NCBI GenBank assembly: GCA_964396385.1
Contig: CAYNFH010000103.1
Span: forward strand, 1-21,788
Reading direction: 5' to 3'
Length of the DNA stretch: 21,788 nucleotides
From: CAYNFH01 sp964396385
GTDB taxonomy: Bacteria; Armatimonadota; Chthonomonadetes; Chthonomonadales; CAJBBX01
Of this stretch, positions 6,660-13,879 are shown piece after piece. The notes beneath the pieces are model-generated. The model worked only from the letters and a program-made list of their open reading frames with translations. It ran no database searches and was not told the origin of the DNA. Every line of letters starts with the position of its first letter. Positions within the stretch are counted from its first letter, which is position 1. The position numbers and the translations under genes are program-made.

Positions 6660-9623
6660 TCAGTCGTTACTGAGTGGCAAGGCGTTCAGCTCCTCTCGCA
6701 TCCGGTTTGCGCTGGCGGAGTCGCCGAGCATCTCGTACTCTAAGAGGCACTCCTGGTAGTGACCGCGCGCGCGGTCAACGTCGCCGGCCTGCACCGCAAT
6801 CCTGCCGAGAGTGGCCATCGCGAGCGCCGTTCCCCGTTTGTTGTGTATCTCTGAAAATCCTGCAAGGCTCCGGCCGGCCAGGACCTGGGCGGTCCGCCAA
6901 TGGCCCATCTGAAGGCGAACCAGTGCGAGGCTGTTGAGCGCATCGGCTTCGCCCCGGCGGTCCCCTATCTCCCGCGCGGCAGCGAGGCTGAGCATATACT
7001 CACTGCGAGCGGCTTCCAAGTCTGCCGTGTTCAGCGCGATCATCCCGAGAACGTTTCGCGCGATAGCGACCCGGCGACGATCCCCGACCTCTAGGGCCAC
7101 TGATAAAGCTTCCTGCACGTGCGCGCGCGCAGCCTCATGATGGCCGGACCGCAACTGCACGAGAGCCAGATCGCAGAGCGTCTGCGGTTGTCCCGGGAGG
7201 TCTCCGGTGTTTCGGCGGATTTGAAGCGCCATTTCGTAGTACGACCGGGCGGCGTTGGTTGCTCCCTGGCGATAACACAGGTTGCCGAGGTTCTGTAGAA
7301 TCTCGGCCCGGACGGGTGAGTCGCTATCGCCTGAGAGCCGTTGCGCCTCTTGAAGGACCGCCTCCGCCTCCGTCATCCCTCCCTCGTCCATTCTTACTAA
7401 AGCGAGGTGCGCCAGAGCGCCCGCGGCTTCCAGAGCGCTGTCCATCTCGCGATACAGCGCAACTGCCGCAGTCAGGTAGGCGGCGGCGCCATCACAATCT
7501 CCCTGGCTGCGCGCAAGGATGCCCGCGGTCCGAAGCGCCTTTCCGATCAGGTTCTCCCGCCGGTCTCTTTCTAGAGACAGAGCGCGATCCAGCCAGCGCC
7601 GCCCTTCCGCCAGGCGACCTCGGAGCGACCAGAAGGGGCCAAGCGCAACCACCAGGCGGAGAAACAGTTCCGCCTGCCCGGGCTGTGCCTCTGACCATTC
7701 CAGCGCTTCCTGCACGTTGGTCCACTCTCGGTCCAGTCGCGCCAGCCACTCCGCTTCGTTCTGGCCGCCGGCAGCTTCTTCGCTCTCAGCCAGAGCCAGG
7801 TAGTAAGTCAGGTGCGCGTGACGAGCCGCTGCAGCCTCCCCAAGCTCACACAGCCAGTCGCGCGCCAACGCGCGAATCGGATTGGCCAGGGAATACCTTC
7901 CAACCGTCGTCGCGTCATAAGCTACCAGGCTGCGGTCTGCGAGCGCCGCCACCATCGCGGCAACATCCGCGGACTCCATGGTGGTTCCGAGCCGCTCCCA
8001 GGCGGGGCCGGCGCACACTTCACGAGCAGCAGAGAGGTCCCAATCTCCACGGAACACGGAAAGTCGGCGGAGGACCGCTTGCTCTGTTGCAGAGAGGAGC
8101 TCGTACTCCACTTGAACCTCGCGCCAGAAGCGGTCGAGCGGCGCGGGGCGCTTGGCCGCGCCGTCACGTGCCTCCACGTAGCGGTCTAGCTGGCTCGCCA
8201 GCTCTCCAGGCGGCAGCGTTTGGGCGGTCTCCGCGGCCAAGCTTAGGGCGTACGGAATTCCGGCCAGGCAGAGACAAATGCAGTGTGAAATGGCCCGGAG
8301 AGGGCTAATTCCGGCAAGCGCATCGGACGCTCGCTGCACGCCCTCCTCGTACAGTCGCACCCCGTCCTGGAGGTCCATGCCTGTTAGGCGGAACTGCCGC
8401 TCTCCAACGACGCCGAGCCGGTGCCTGGTGGTGCAGAGCAGGACGAGGTGCGGACAGGTCCGCAGCAACCGCTCAGAAAGGGTTGCGCATGCCTCCTGAT
8501 GGGCTTCGCAACCATCCAGCACCACCAGCGCATGCCAATAACGGATAGAATCCGTCACCCCGTCCAGGGAAACGGCAGGGCGGTCATTGATCTCCAACGT
8601 ATGCGCAATGCGGCGAACGAGGTCCGGCTCCCTGGCATCGGTCAAATCTACGAACCACGCGCCGTCCGGAAACTGCCTCTCCGCCTCCTTCGCCACGCGA
8701 ACCGCGAGCCGGGTCTTTCCTACCTTTGCGGACCCCACGAGGGTCACCAGGCGGCTGGCCGATATCAGAAGTTGCAGGTCCCTTGCCTCGCGCTCCCGCC
8801 CGATGAAGTGGGAGATCTCCGCCGGGAAGCCCCGGGTTGGCGCGGCGTGCATGGCACGGTGCAGTTCGCGCACGCGCCGCGGGACGTTGAGACGTTGCTC
8901 CTGGAAGAACTCCACGCACTCCGCGTAGAGCTTGTCTGCACTGATGCGCTGATTGCCCCGAATGAGGACGTCCAGCAAGTCGCCCCAAAGGGACTCGTCA
9001 TCTCGCTGCAGGGCCTTGAGGACCTGCAGATGCTTTTCCGCGCGCGACCAGTCCCGGTCGTCGATTGAGCGAGCGGCCTCCTCGCGCAGCATCTTGAGGT
9101 ACCGGGCGCGCCATGCCGAACGTCGGACGTCATCACAGACGACGAGCAGCCTCCCTAAAGCCGCGATGCAGGCATCGGCATAGTGACTCCTGTAAGGGCG
9201 AATCCACCCGTCATCCCAGCCTGACAGCACCGGCCCGTTGTAGAGCGCAACCGCCTGCCGGAACCCTTGCTCGGTCTTGCATCGCAGATAGAGGTCAAAC
9301 GCGGTGACGTCGGCATGCTCCGGGAAAAGCGCCAGACAGAGCTCGTCACGCCCGAAGTCGCTGATCTGGCCGGCGGCTGATCCAAGGGCTCCGGTGAGGA
9401 CATCGGCGGTCTTACGCAGACTTTCACGCAACTGCGGAGGAGAGCGCGGATCCTCCGGCCATAACAGCTTGGCGGCGCCAAGCCGCGAGATAGGCTCTCC
9501 ATGCCGGGCGTAGTGCAGGGCGAGCAGCGCAAGAAGCCGATCCGCGTCCCGCGACTTAATCCCGGCAATGGGGGCGCCGTTCAGCGTCGCTTGGAACGGT
9601 CCGAAGAGGGTCAGACGCAACAT
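6660..9623 (-). CDS. AfsR-like regulator: BTAD + NB-ARC ATPase + TPR
   Basis: 987 aa. Residues 1-100 are a winged-helix DNA-binding fold of the OmpR/SARP type (LTLFGPFQATLNGAPI...SRDADRLLALLALHYARHGEPISRLGAAKLLWPED). Residues 105-260 are a bacterial transcriptional activator domain (ALYNGPVLSGWDDGWI). An NB-ARC/STAND ATPase follows, with FIGRERE, P-loop GSAKVGKTR (297-305), Walker B ALVVLDGCEAH (from 365) and sensor TTR (398-400). About 640-980 are repeated TPR helices. This is the layout of Streptomyces AfsR: ATP- and ligand-gated activation of transcription, with TPRs as sensor. The Walker A is off-consensus (GSAKVGKT rather than GxGGVGKT) and Walker B reads DGCEAH instead of DNCEH. An AGGAG RBS lies upstream of ATG 9623. 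It diverges from a secreted beta-helix protein, a plausible target. Confidence 0.88.
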   Translation of the reverse strand: MLRLTLFGPFQATLNGAPIAGIKSRDADRLLALLALHYARHGEPISRLGAAKLLWPEDPRSPPQLRESLRKTADVLTGALGSAAGQISDFGRDELCLALFPEHADVTAFDLYLRCKTEQGFRQAVALYNGPVLSGWDDGWIRPYRSHYADACIAALGRLLVVCDDVRRSAWRARYLKMLREEAARSIDDRDWSRAEKHLQVLKALQRDDESLWGDLLDVLIRGNQRISADKLYAECVEFFQEQRLNVPRRVRELHRAMHAAPTRGFPAEISHFIGREREARDLQLLISASRLVTLVGSAKVGKTRLAVRVAKEAERQFPDGAWFVDLTDAREPDLVRRIAHTLEINDRPAVSLDGVTDSIRYWHALVVLDGCEAHQEACATLSERLLRTCPHLVLLCTTRHRLGVVGERQFRLTGMDLQDGVRLYEEGVQRASDALAGISPLRAISHCICLCLAGIPYALSLAAETAQTLPPGELASQLDRYVEARDGAAKRPAPLDRFWREVQVEYELLSATEQAVLRRLSVFRGDWDLSAAREVCAGPAWERLGTTMESADVAAMVAALADRSLVAYDATTVGRYSLANPIRALARDWLCELGEAAAARHAHLTYYLALAESEEAAGGQNEAEWLARLDREWTNVQEALEWSEAQPGQAELFLRLVVALGPFWSLRGRLAEGRRWLDRALSLERDRRENLIGKALRTAGILARSQGDCDGAAAYLTAAVALYREMDSALEAAGALAHLALVRMDEGGMTEAEAVLQEAQRLSGDSDSPVRAEILQNLGNLCYRQGATNAARSYYEMALQIRRNTGDLPGQPQTLCDLALVQLRSGHHEAARAHVQEALSVALEVGDRRRVAIARNVLGMIALNTADLEAARSEYMLSLAAAREIGDRRGEADALNSLALVRLQMGHWRTAQVLAGRSLAGFSEIHNKRGTALAMATLGRIAVQAGDVDRARGHYQECLLEYEMLGDSASANRMREELNALPLSND

Positions 9624-9689
9624 GTCAGCGTCTCCTGGTTCGGCGTCAGGTTCTACGGATAGTCAGGCGCGATTGGCCTCTCATGCTGG

Positions 9690-9738
9690 ATTAGGCGCCA
9701 GCGGCTTACCGTCCTGCTGCTGTCCGGTTTCCGTCCGG
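9690..9738 (-). promoter_or_regulatory. Candidate SARP-type operator: 11-bp direct repeats
   Basis: On the - strand CCGGACGG, CCGGACAG and CAGGACGG begin at 9738, 9727 and 9716, exactly 11 bp apart. A weaker fourth unit precedes them (9739-9749). Streptomyces SARP regulators bind direct repeats at this pitch. The site lies 83-115 bp upstream of the BTAD-NB-ARC gene, consistent with autoregulation, or with control of the divergent pectate-lyase-like gene. The nearest -10-like box (CCTAAT, 9695-9690) is 13 bp away rather than the usual 8, so the promoter part is weak. Confidence 0.45.
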
Positions 9739-9827
9739 ATTCCAGTGGCGGGCCTGGCATCTGCCGTCATACGCACATAAGGTTGCCCCGGCGCGACGCC
9801 AGTGATCGCCCGGCGGCCGCTCAGTGA

Positions 9828-9834
9828 AAGGAGG
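9828..9834 (+). promoter_or_regulatory. RBS selecting a GTG start
   Basis: AAGGAGG, a near-perfect Shine-Dalgarno, is 8 bases upstream of GTG 9843. It settles the start of the beta-helix protein. Confidence 0.8.
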
Positions 9835-9842
9835 CCAAGACA

Positions 9843-11885
9843 GTGTTCACGCTCTTTCTAACCAGACACTCAAGACCCGTGAAGGTGTGCCATGGGTGCA
9901 AGGATGCCGGCGTAGCCGCCTTGCTTATGCTCTTGGGTAGCGTCGCCGGCAGTTCGGTCATTCCGTCAAGCCGGATGATTGCCTGGCGGGCCGGAATTCC
10001 TGGTGGCGTGCCCAATGTTCAGACCAATGTGACCACGCTTACAGGCGCCCACGCGGATGGTGTAACCGACGACCAGCCGACCATACAGGCGCAACTGAAC
10101 GCCATCACTCCGCCCGGCGTCCTGCTGGTCCCACCGGGAACGTACATGCTCCGGAGCTTTCTGACCATTCCTTCCAGAGTAGTGTTGCGAGGGGCCGGCG
10201 CCGGGCAGACCCATTTCCTAGTCAACCTGAGCTCGTCGGGCAGTGCCATCTATGTGGGCCCGTACCATAACGCCGTGATCTGGAGCTCTGAAAACGGGCC
10301 CTTCGTGCAGCTTACGGGCGGCTATACGAAGGGGTCCACAGTCCTGTCGGTGGCAGATGCGTCTTCTTTCCAGGCAGGCAACTGGGTCGAGATCCAGGAG
10401 GACAACACCGGGGTCAGCGGAGACACGTCGACGTGGCCCTCCGCGGCTAGAGGCCAGATCACGCAGGTGACCGGCGTGAGCGGAAGCAGTCTGGTTCTGG
10501 AAGAGCCGCTCCATCTTTCGTACGACTCCGCGGCAACTCCCGTAGTGCGGCGACTCCATGTGACCGCCAGTAGCGGTGTCGAGTACCTGAGCATAGACCG
10601 GCAGGACTCGCTCAGCACCACAGCGGATAATCTTATCACGATGCGGCAAACCGTCCAGTCGTGGGTGCGGGGCGTGGAGGGCATGCATTGCTATCACCAT
10701 ACCTTGCGGCTGGAAGAGTGCGCGCAGTGCACGGTGCGGGATAGCTACGTACACGATGCTACCAACTTCAGCGCGGACCGCGGCTACGGCATCCTGCTGT
10801 ATTTGCACACCACGAGCAGCATGGTAGAGGACAATGCCTGCGTCCGCATGCGGCACGGGTTGAGTCTAGGAGGCGGAGCCAGTGGCAACGTACTGGGATT
10901 TAACTACGTGCGCGATGGCTACGAGTCTGACGGCAGCGAGTACCCGGCCGACATCTCCATGCACGGCGAGTTTATCCACGCGAACTTGGTGGAGGGCAAC
11001 GTCTGCCAGCGCATAGAGTGCGCCGATGCGTGGGGACCAGCGGGCGTGGACAACACCATCTACCGCAACCGCGTAGAGGCGATGGACTACGGCGCCAACC
11101 GAACCCAGATCCACGACATCGACTTGAAGAATGGCTCCAACGGCCAGAACGTCGTGGGCAACGAGGTCGTCAGCGGGGCGGTGACGGAGGACAGCACCCT
11201 CGACCCAGCGACGGAGCTGGTAGCGGACAACTACGTGAACGGGCAGATGATAGTTGGCTCAGGAAACGCTGGCGATGTGCTGGACCGGTCGTTCTACCGA
11301 GCGTCTCCGTACTCGTACTTCCAGGGTCTCGGCCTGCCTTGTACGGGGGCCGATCTGCCCGGTGGAACGAACCCCGCAGAGCAGCGGTACCTCGCCGGCA
11401 CACCCGTGCTGGACCCTCCCACGGTCCCATATGCCGCGGATTTCGACTACTCGCAGTACAACTTTGAGACTGGGGCGCAGGGCTGGACCTGGCAGGGGAC
11501 GGGCATCGCCGTCGCCCAGACGGCTGACAACGCGTACCATGAGGAGTATGGACTGGCCGTCAACCTGACGTCGGCCCCGGCGGGAAAGGTGCAGGCGTAC
11601 GTCCCGTATCCGCCGACGCCGGCGGGCTCCACCATCACGTTCCACGTATGGCTGCCCTCCAGCAGCGCCGTCACGGCGGTGAATCCGTTTATCGTGGAGG
11701 GCAGCGCAGGCGGCTATGCATGGCACAGCAACTACCAGCCGGTAGGGAATCTGCAGCCGGGCTGGAACACCATCACGCTGCAGGTGCCGTCCACGGCCGC
11801 GACGCCCCTCGATAAGCTCGGCGTCGAGTTCACTCTCGGCAGCACCTGGAGCGGCACGCTATACATAGACAGCGTGGATTGGTGA
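9843..11885 (+). CDS. Secreted pectate-lyase-like beta-helix protein with CBM-like C-terminus
   Basis: 680 aa from a GTG start. A signal peptide lies within residues 1-45 (basic start, then AGVAALLMLLGSVAGSS). From about 60 the Pectate_lyase_3 entry motif is present (GAHADGVTDDQPTIQAQLNA, then PPGTYMLRSFLTIPSRVVLRGAG). A long right-handed beta-helix follows to about 450, with short N/D/G/V-rich coils and turns such as NTIYRNRVEAMDYG. Residues about 539-680 resemble a beta-sandwich carbohydrate-binding module: FETGAQGW at the start, ITFHVWLP in the middle and LYIDSVDW at the end. It probably cleaves or binds a polysaccharide outside the cell. The polymer and the catalytic residues cannot be named. 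It is transcribed away from the BTAD regulator and ends at a strong hairpin. Confidence 0.8.
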   Translation: MFTLFLTRHSRPVKVCHGCKDAGVAALLMLLGSVAGSSVIPSSRMIAWRAGIPGGVPNVQTNVTTLTGAHADGVTDDQPTIQAQLNAITPPGVLLVPPGTYMLRSFLTIPSRVVLRGAGAGQTHFLVNLSSSGSAIYVGPYHNAVIWSSENGPFVQLTGGYTKGSTVLSVADASSFQAGNWVEIQEDNTGVSGDTSTWPSAARGQITQVTGVSGSSLVLEEPLHLSYDSAATPVVRRLHVTASSGVEYLSIDRQDSLSTTADNLITMRQTVQSWVRGVEGMHCYHHTLRLEECAQCTVRDSYVHDATNFSADRGYGILLYLHTTSSMVEDNACVRMRHGLSLGGGASGNVLGFNYVRDGYESDGSEYPADISMHGEFIHANLVEGNVCQRIECADAWGPAGVDNTIYRNRVEAMDYGANRTQIHDIDLKNGSNGQNVVGNEVVSGAVTEDSTLDPATELVADNYVNGQMIVGSGNAGDVLDRSFYRASPYSYFQGLGLPCTGADLPGGTNPAEQRYLAGTPVLDPPTVPYAADFDYSQYNFETGAQGWTWQGTGIAVAQTADNAYHEEYGLAVNLTSAPAGKVQAYVPYPPTPAGSTITFHVWLPSSSAVTAVNPFIVEGSAGGYAWHSNYQPVGNLQPGWNTITLQVPSTAATPLDKLGVEFTLGSTWSGTLYIDSVDW

Positions 11886-11894
11886 CCTCACAGA

Positions 11895-11933
11895 AGAGCC
11901 CACTCGAAACGGGCCGCATCCCGAGTGGGCTCT
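11895..11933. terminator. Bidirectional hairpin terminator
   Basis: AGAGCCCACTCG (11895-11906) and CGAGTGGGCTCT (11922-11933) form a perfect 12-bp stem with a 15-nt loop. It is centred between the beta-helix gene (+, ends 11885) and the ADP-ribosylglycohydrolase (-, ends 11954). A pyrimidine-rich CCCTCTCTCC follows instead of a T-run. Confidence 0.7.
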
Positions 11934-11953
11934 CCCTCTCTCCTCGCGCCAGC

Positions 11954-12898
11954 TTACGCCGAGAAGCCGGGAGGCAATGGCTCCCTCGCGCTGATCCAGG
12001 CAGAGGGAATCCCTCCGGTGCAGGTGGCGCAGGCCACAATTCCGCCTACGATGGCGCAGGTGGTGTCGCGGTCGCCGAGACCGCTGACGGTGAGCCAGAG
12101 CGCCTCCTCGAAGCTGTCCAGATGCTGGGCGGCGCACCAGAGCGTGAATGGAACCGTGTCCTGGGCGGAGATTCCGGAGCCATTGCCCAGCGCGGTGACT
12201 GCCAGATCCACGGAGCAGCCATCCGCCAAGTTCATGGCGCGGCGGATTCCGTCACGTACCAGGCTGTCCGGCATGTGGGGCTGCACCAGGTCCAGGAACT
12301 CAATGCCACGGGGCACCGGCTCGGCTCCGCGAAAGTTGCACGCAAGGGCTGCCCCTACGGCTACGCCGATGGCTCCGGCGACGGCCTCTGGGTGCGCGTG
12401 CGTTACCTCGGCGGAGCGGGCGGCGTGTTCCATCACCGCATCAAGGTCGTCCGCGAAGTACGCGCCAAGCGGCGCGACCCGCATCGCCGCGCCGTTGCCG
12501 AAGGAGCCCTGCCCACCGAACAGAGAGCCAGCTTCCTCCCGCCAGTCCGCGCCGTAGCCGATGCGGGCGAGTACCCGGTGCATGGCGGGACCGTAGCCGC
12601 GCATCGGGTCGTACCGTCGCGCGAAGTCCCGCGCCAGCCAGTCCTGGTCTATGGCGCCGAACTGCTCCAGGCAGGCTACGATGGAGAGCGCCATGTTGGT
12701 ATCGTCGGTGTAGGGCCACACCGGAGTGGTGTCCCCCTCCACCGCGAATTCCCGGTCCCCGGTCGGGACCGTCCGGCTATTAATGAGCCCCTCCACCAGG
12801 TCCGGTACAACAAAGAACCGCTCCCCAAACGAGTCTCCAACCGAGAGACCTTCAAGCGCAGTCCTTGCGCGGGTAATCCCCGAATCCTGCCTGTCCAT
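11954..12898 (-). CDS. ADP-ribosylglycohydrolase (DraG/ARH family)
   Basis: 314 aa. All metal-binding motifs of the family are present: GLSVGDSFGERF near the N-terminus (Gly21-Asp22), YTDDTNMAL (Thr64-Asp65-Asp66-Thr67) and GLGDRDTTCAIVGG near the C-terminus (Asp276, Asp278). These Asp/Thr residues hold two Mg ions that place ADP-ribose for hydrolysis from Arg, Ser or free substrates. The start at 12898 is preferred: GGAGGA lies 12 bases upstream. A longer frame to 13012 would translate a nonamer repeat as RGKRGKRGKG and lacks family similarity. No ADP-ribosyltransferase gene is in the window, so the target (protein, DNA or small molecule) is unknown. It is preceded by 429 bp of non-coding DNA with repeats and two CRP-like sites. 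Confidence 0.9.
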   Translation of the reverse strand: MDRQDSGITRARTALEGLSVGDSFGERFFVVPDLVEGLINSRTVPTGDREFAVEGDTTPVWPYTDDTNMALSIVACLEQFGAIDQDWLARDFARRYDPMRGYGPAMHRVLARIGYGADWREEAGSLFGGQGSFGNGAAMRVAPLGAYFADDLDAVMEHAARSAEVTHAHPEAVAGAIGVAVGAALACNFRGAEPVPRGIEFLDLVQPHMPDSLVRDGIRRAMNLADGCSVDLAVTALGNGSGISAQDTVPFTLWCAAQHLDSFEEALWLTVSGLGDRDTTCAIVGGIVACATCTGGIPSAWISAREPLPPGFSA

Positions 12899-12980
12899 TA
12901 TGATCTTTCGTCCTCCGAGTATCTCCAGTAGCGGCACCGCCCCATACGCGTTAAGCCCGCCATGGGCGAGATCTGCACCC

Positions 12981-13084
12981 TTACCGCGCTTTCCGCGCTT
13001 ACCGCGCAACATGAGATTCCTGCCCCTCTTGAGCTTGATACGGGGGCTGCGACCCCCTTATTGCGCTTTCTGCGCTTATTGCGC
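12981..13084. repeat. Two blocks of a triple nonamer repeat
   Basis: Block A: TTACCGCGC, TTTCCGCGC, TTACCGCGC then AAC (12981-13010). Block B, 77 bp on: TTATTGCGC, TTTCTGCGC, TTATTGCGC then AAC (13058-13087). The blocks share the odd middle unit and differ only by CC in A versus TT or CT in B at positions 4-5 of each unit. The G5/C5 hairpin sits between them. Confidence 0.85.
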
Positions 13085-13175
13085 AACCTCTACCCATTCC
13101 CGCACACACTCCGATGGCCAACCGCATCCATAATCCGGTGCCGCCGCTCCTCCCCATCGCCTGAATCAGCGAATT

Positions 13176-13191
13176 TGAGACAACGATCTCA
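13176..13191. promoter_or_regulatory. CRP-like palindrome 1
   Basis: TGAGA-N6-TCTCA is a perfect 5-6-5 palindrome. It is part of a 20-bp sequence repeated with one mismatch at 13267-13286. The shape matches CRP/FNR half-sites (TGTGA-N6-TCACA), and a class III cyclase is encoded about 0.7 kb away. No promoter elements are evident, and the ADP-ribosylglycohydrolase start is about 280 bp downstream. Confidence 0.4.
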
Positions 13192-13220
13192 CTCCGGCCT
13201 CCCCGGAATCCGAATCTCCC

Positions 13221-13241
13221 GACTCACGACTCACGACTCCT
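13221..13241. repeat. Heptamer repeat GACTCAC x3
   Basis: GACTCAC (13221-13227), GACTCAC (13228-13234) and GACTCCT (13235-13241), between the two CRP-like sites. Confidence 0.8.
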
Positions 13242-13269
13242 CCCGCAATGTGGCGCCGTCGCGCCATAT

Positions 13270-13285
13270 TTGTGACAACGATCTC
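13270..13285. promoter_or_regulatory. CRP-like palindrome 2
   Basis: TGTGA-N6-TCTCA, one base off the CRP consensus TGTGA-N6-TCACA. The whole repeated unit 13267-13286 equals 13173-13192 in 19 of 20 bases and starts 94 bp later, about nine helical turns. Confidence 0.45.
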
Positions 13286-13327
13286 ACGCTATGATTACTG
13301 GGTACATACCCAGCGCCACGGGCATCC

Positions 13328-13837
13328 TCACTCCCTTGTGAGAGTGAAGGATATAGAAAGTGGAGGTTGGCTGCCCAGGACCAGTGACCCGCCCGTGGCT
13401 ATCATGCGGTTCGACGAGTCAAACGCAATGTTCGCGGACAACGAATCGTGACCACCCGTTTGGGTGTCGTCCAGCGACACCTGAAATGTGCCGGGAGTAG
13501 AGGACGGGAACAGCGAAACCGTCTGGCCGCTCGCCGCCAACGTTACCTGGCCATTCGTGACTGCGCCGAAACTCGCGCTCGTTGGAGTGATCGTGAGGGA
13601 GATTGCACCGACACTCTGGCCCGTTGAATTGTTGGTCCAAGTACCGTTCCACGTCCCGGCTTCACTTGAGCTCAAGGAACACGTTAACTGCAATCCGCCC
13701 GACAGGTCGCCCTGGAATCCACGCGGGCAGTTTCCCACTTGCGCCGGTCCTCCGCAGCTTGCCAAGACTACCAGGGCACCAGTGGATGACGCTAGAAGGA
13801 AGTGCCCGGCGATTTGAAAGGCGAGCCTTCGTACCAT
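13328..13837 (-). CDS. Small putative lipoprotein
   Basis: 169 aa. The N-terminus has two Arg, a hydrophobic stretch and the lipobox LASC (Cys28), so a lipid-anchored exported protein is likely. The mature part is Ser/Thr/Gly-rich and beta-like (WNGTWTNNSTGQSVGAISLTITPTSASF), reminiscent of Ig-like or adhesin folds, with no named domain recognised. AGGGGG stands 7 bases before ATG 13837. It begins 42 bases after the stop of the cyclase-AAA gene on the same strand and is probably the last gene of that operon. Its role there is unknown; it may lie on the outside of the membrane that the AAA-WD40 protein spans. Confidence 0.65.
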   Translation of the reverse strand: MVRRLAFQIAGHFLLASSTGALVVLASCGGPAQVGNCPRGFQGDLSGGLQLTCSLSSSEAGTWNGTWTNNSTGQSVGAISLTITPTSASFGAVTNGQVTLAASGQTVSLFPSSTPGTFQVSLDDTQTGGHDSLSANIAFDSSNRMIATGGSLVLGSQPPLSISFTLTRE

Positions 13838-13879
13838 CGTAATCCCCCTGCCTGACCGTCGACGTGGTCGCCTTGCGCA

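Larger units (their letters stand above)
12899..13327. other. Non-coding stretch rich in repeats (429 bp)
   Basis: No convincing gene lies here. It separates the ADP-ribosylglycohydrolase (reads left) from the 3' end of the lipoprotein gene. It holds two triple nonamer blocks, a G5/C5 hairpin (13042-13046 with 13053-13057), three GACTCAC heptamers, a TGGCG/CGCCA inverted pair (13251-13265), two CRP-like palindromes and the near-palindrome CTGGGTA-CA-TACCCAG (13297-13312). The hydrolase promoter should be within it, but I see no clear -35/-10 pair. Confidence 0.7.

Noticed and set aside
7259..8308. Long + strand frame (about 349 aa) opposite the BTAD-NB-ARC gene
   Set aside because: Pro/Arg/Ser-rich translation with no domain, wholly inside a well-supported gene on the other strand.
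11879..12931. Long + strand frame (about 350 aa) opposite the ADP-ribosylglycohydrolase
   Set aside because: The - strand frame carries all three metal-binding motifs of the family. The + frame has none and would also run through the terminator hairpin.
12899..13012. N-terminal extension of the ADP-ribosylglycohydrolase
   Set aside because: It would translate the nonamer block as RGKRGKRGKG; a GGAGGA stands before the inner ATG, and family similarity starts at MDRQDSG.
13089..13140. Promoter for the ADP-ribosylglycohydrolase
   Set aside because: I found no -35/-10 pair with proper spacing in the stretch between the repeats and the gene, so I did not mark one.
12981..13241. A CRISPR array
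   Set aside because: Units are only 7-9 bp, adjacent rather than spaced, and no cas gene is present.
13269..13294. + strand promoter TTGTGA / TATGAT
   Set aside because: The spacer is only 14 bp and no + strand gene follows; the palindrome explains the sequence better.
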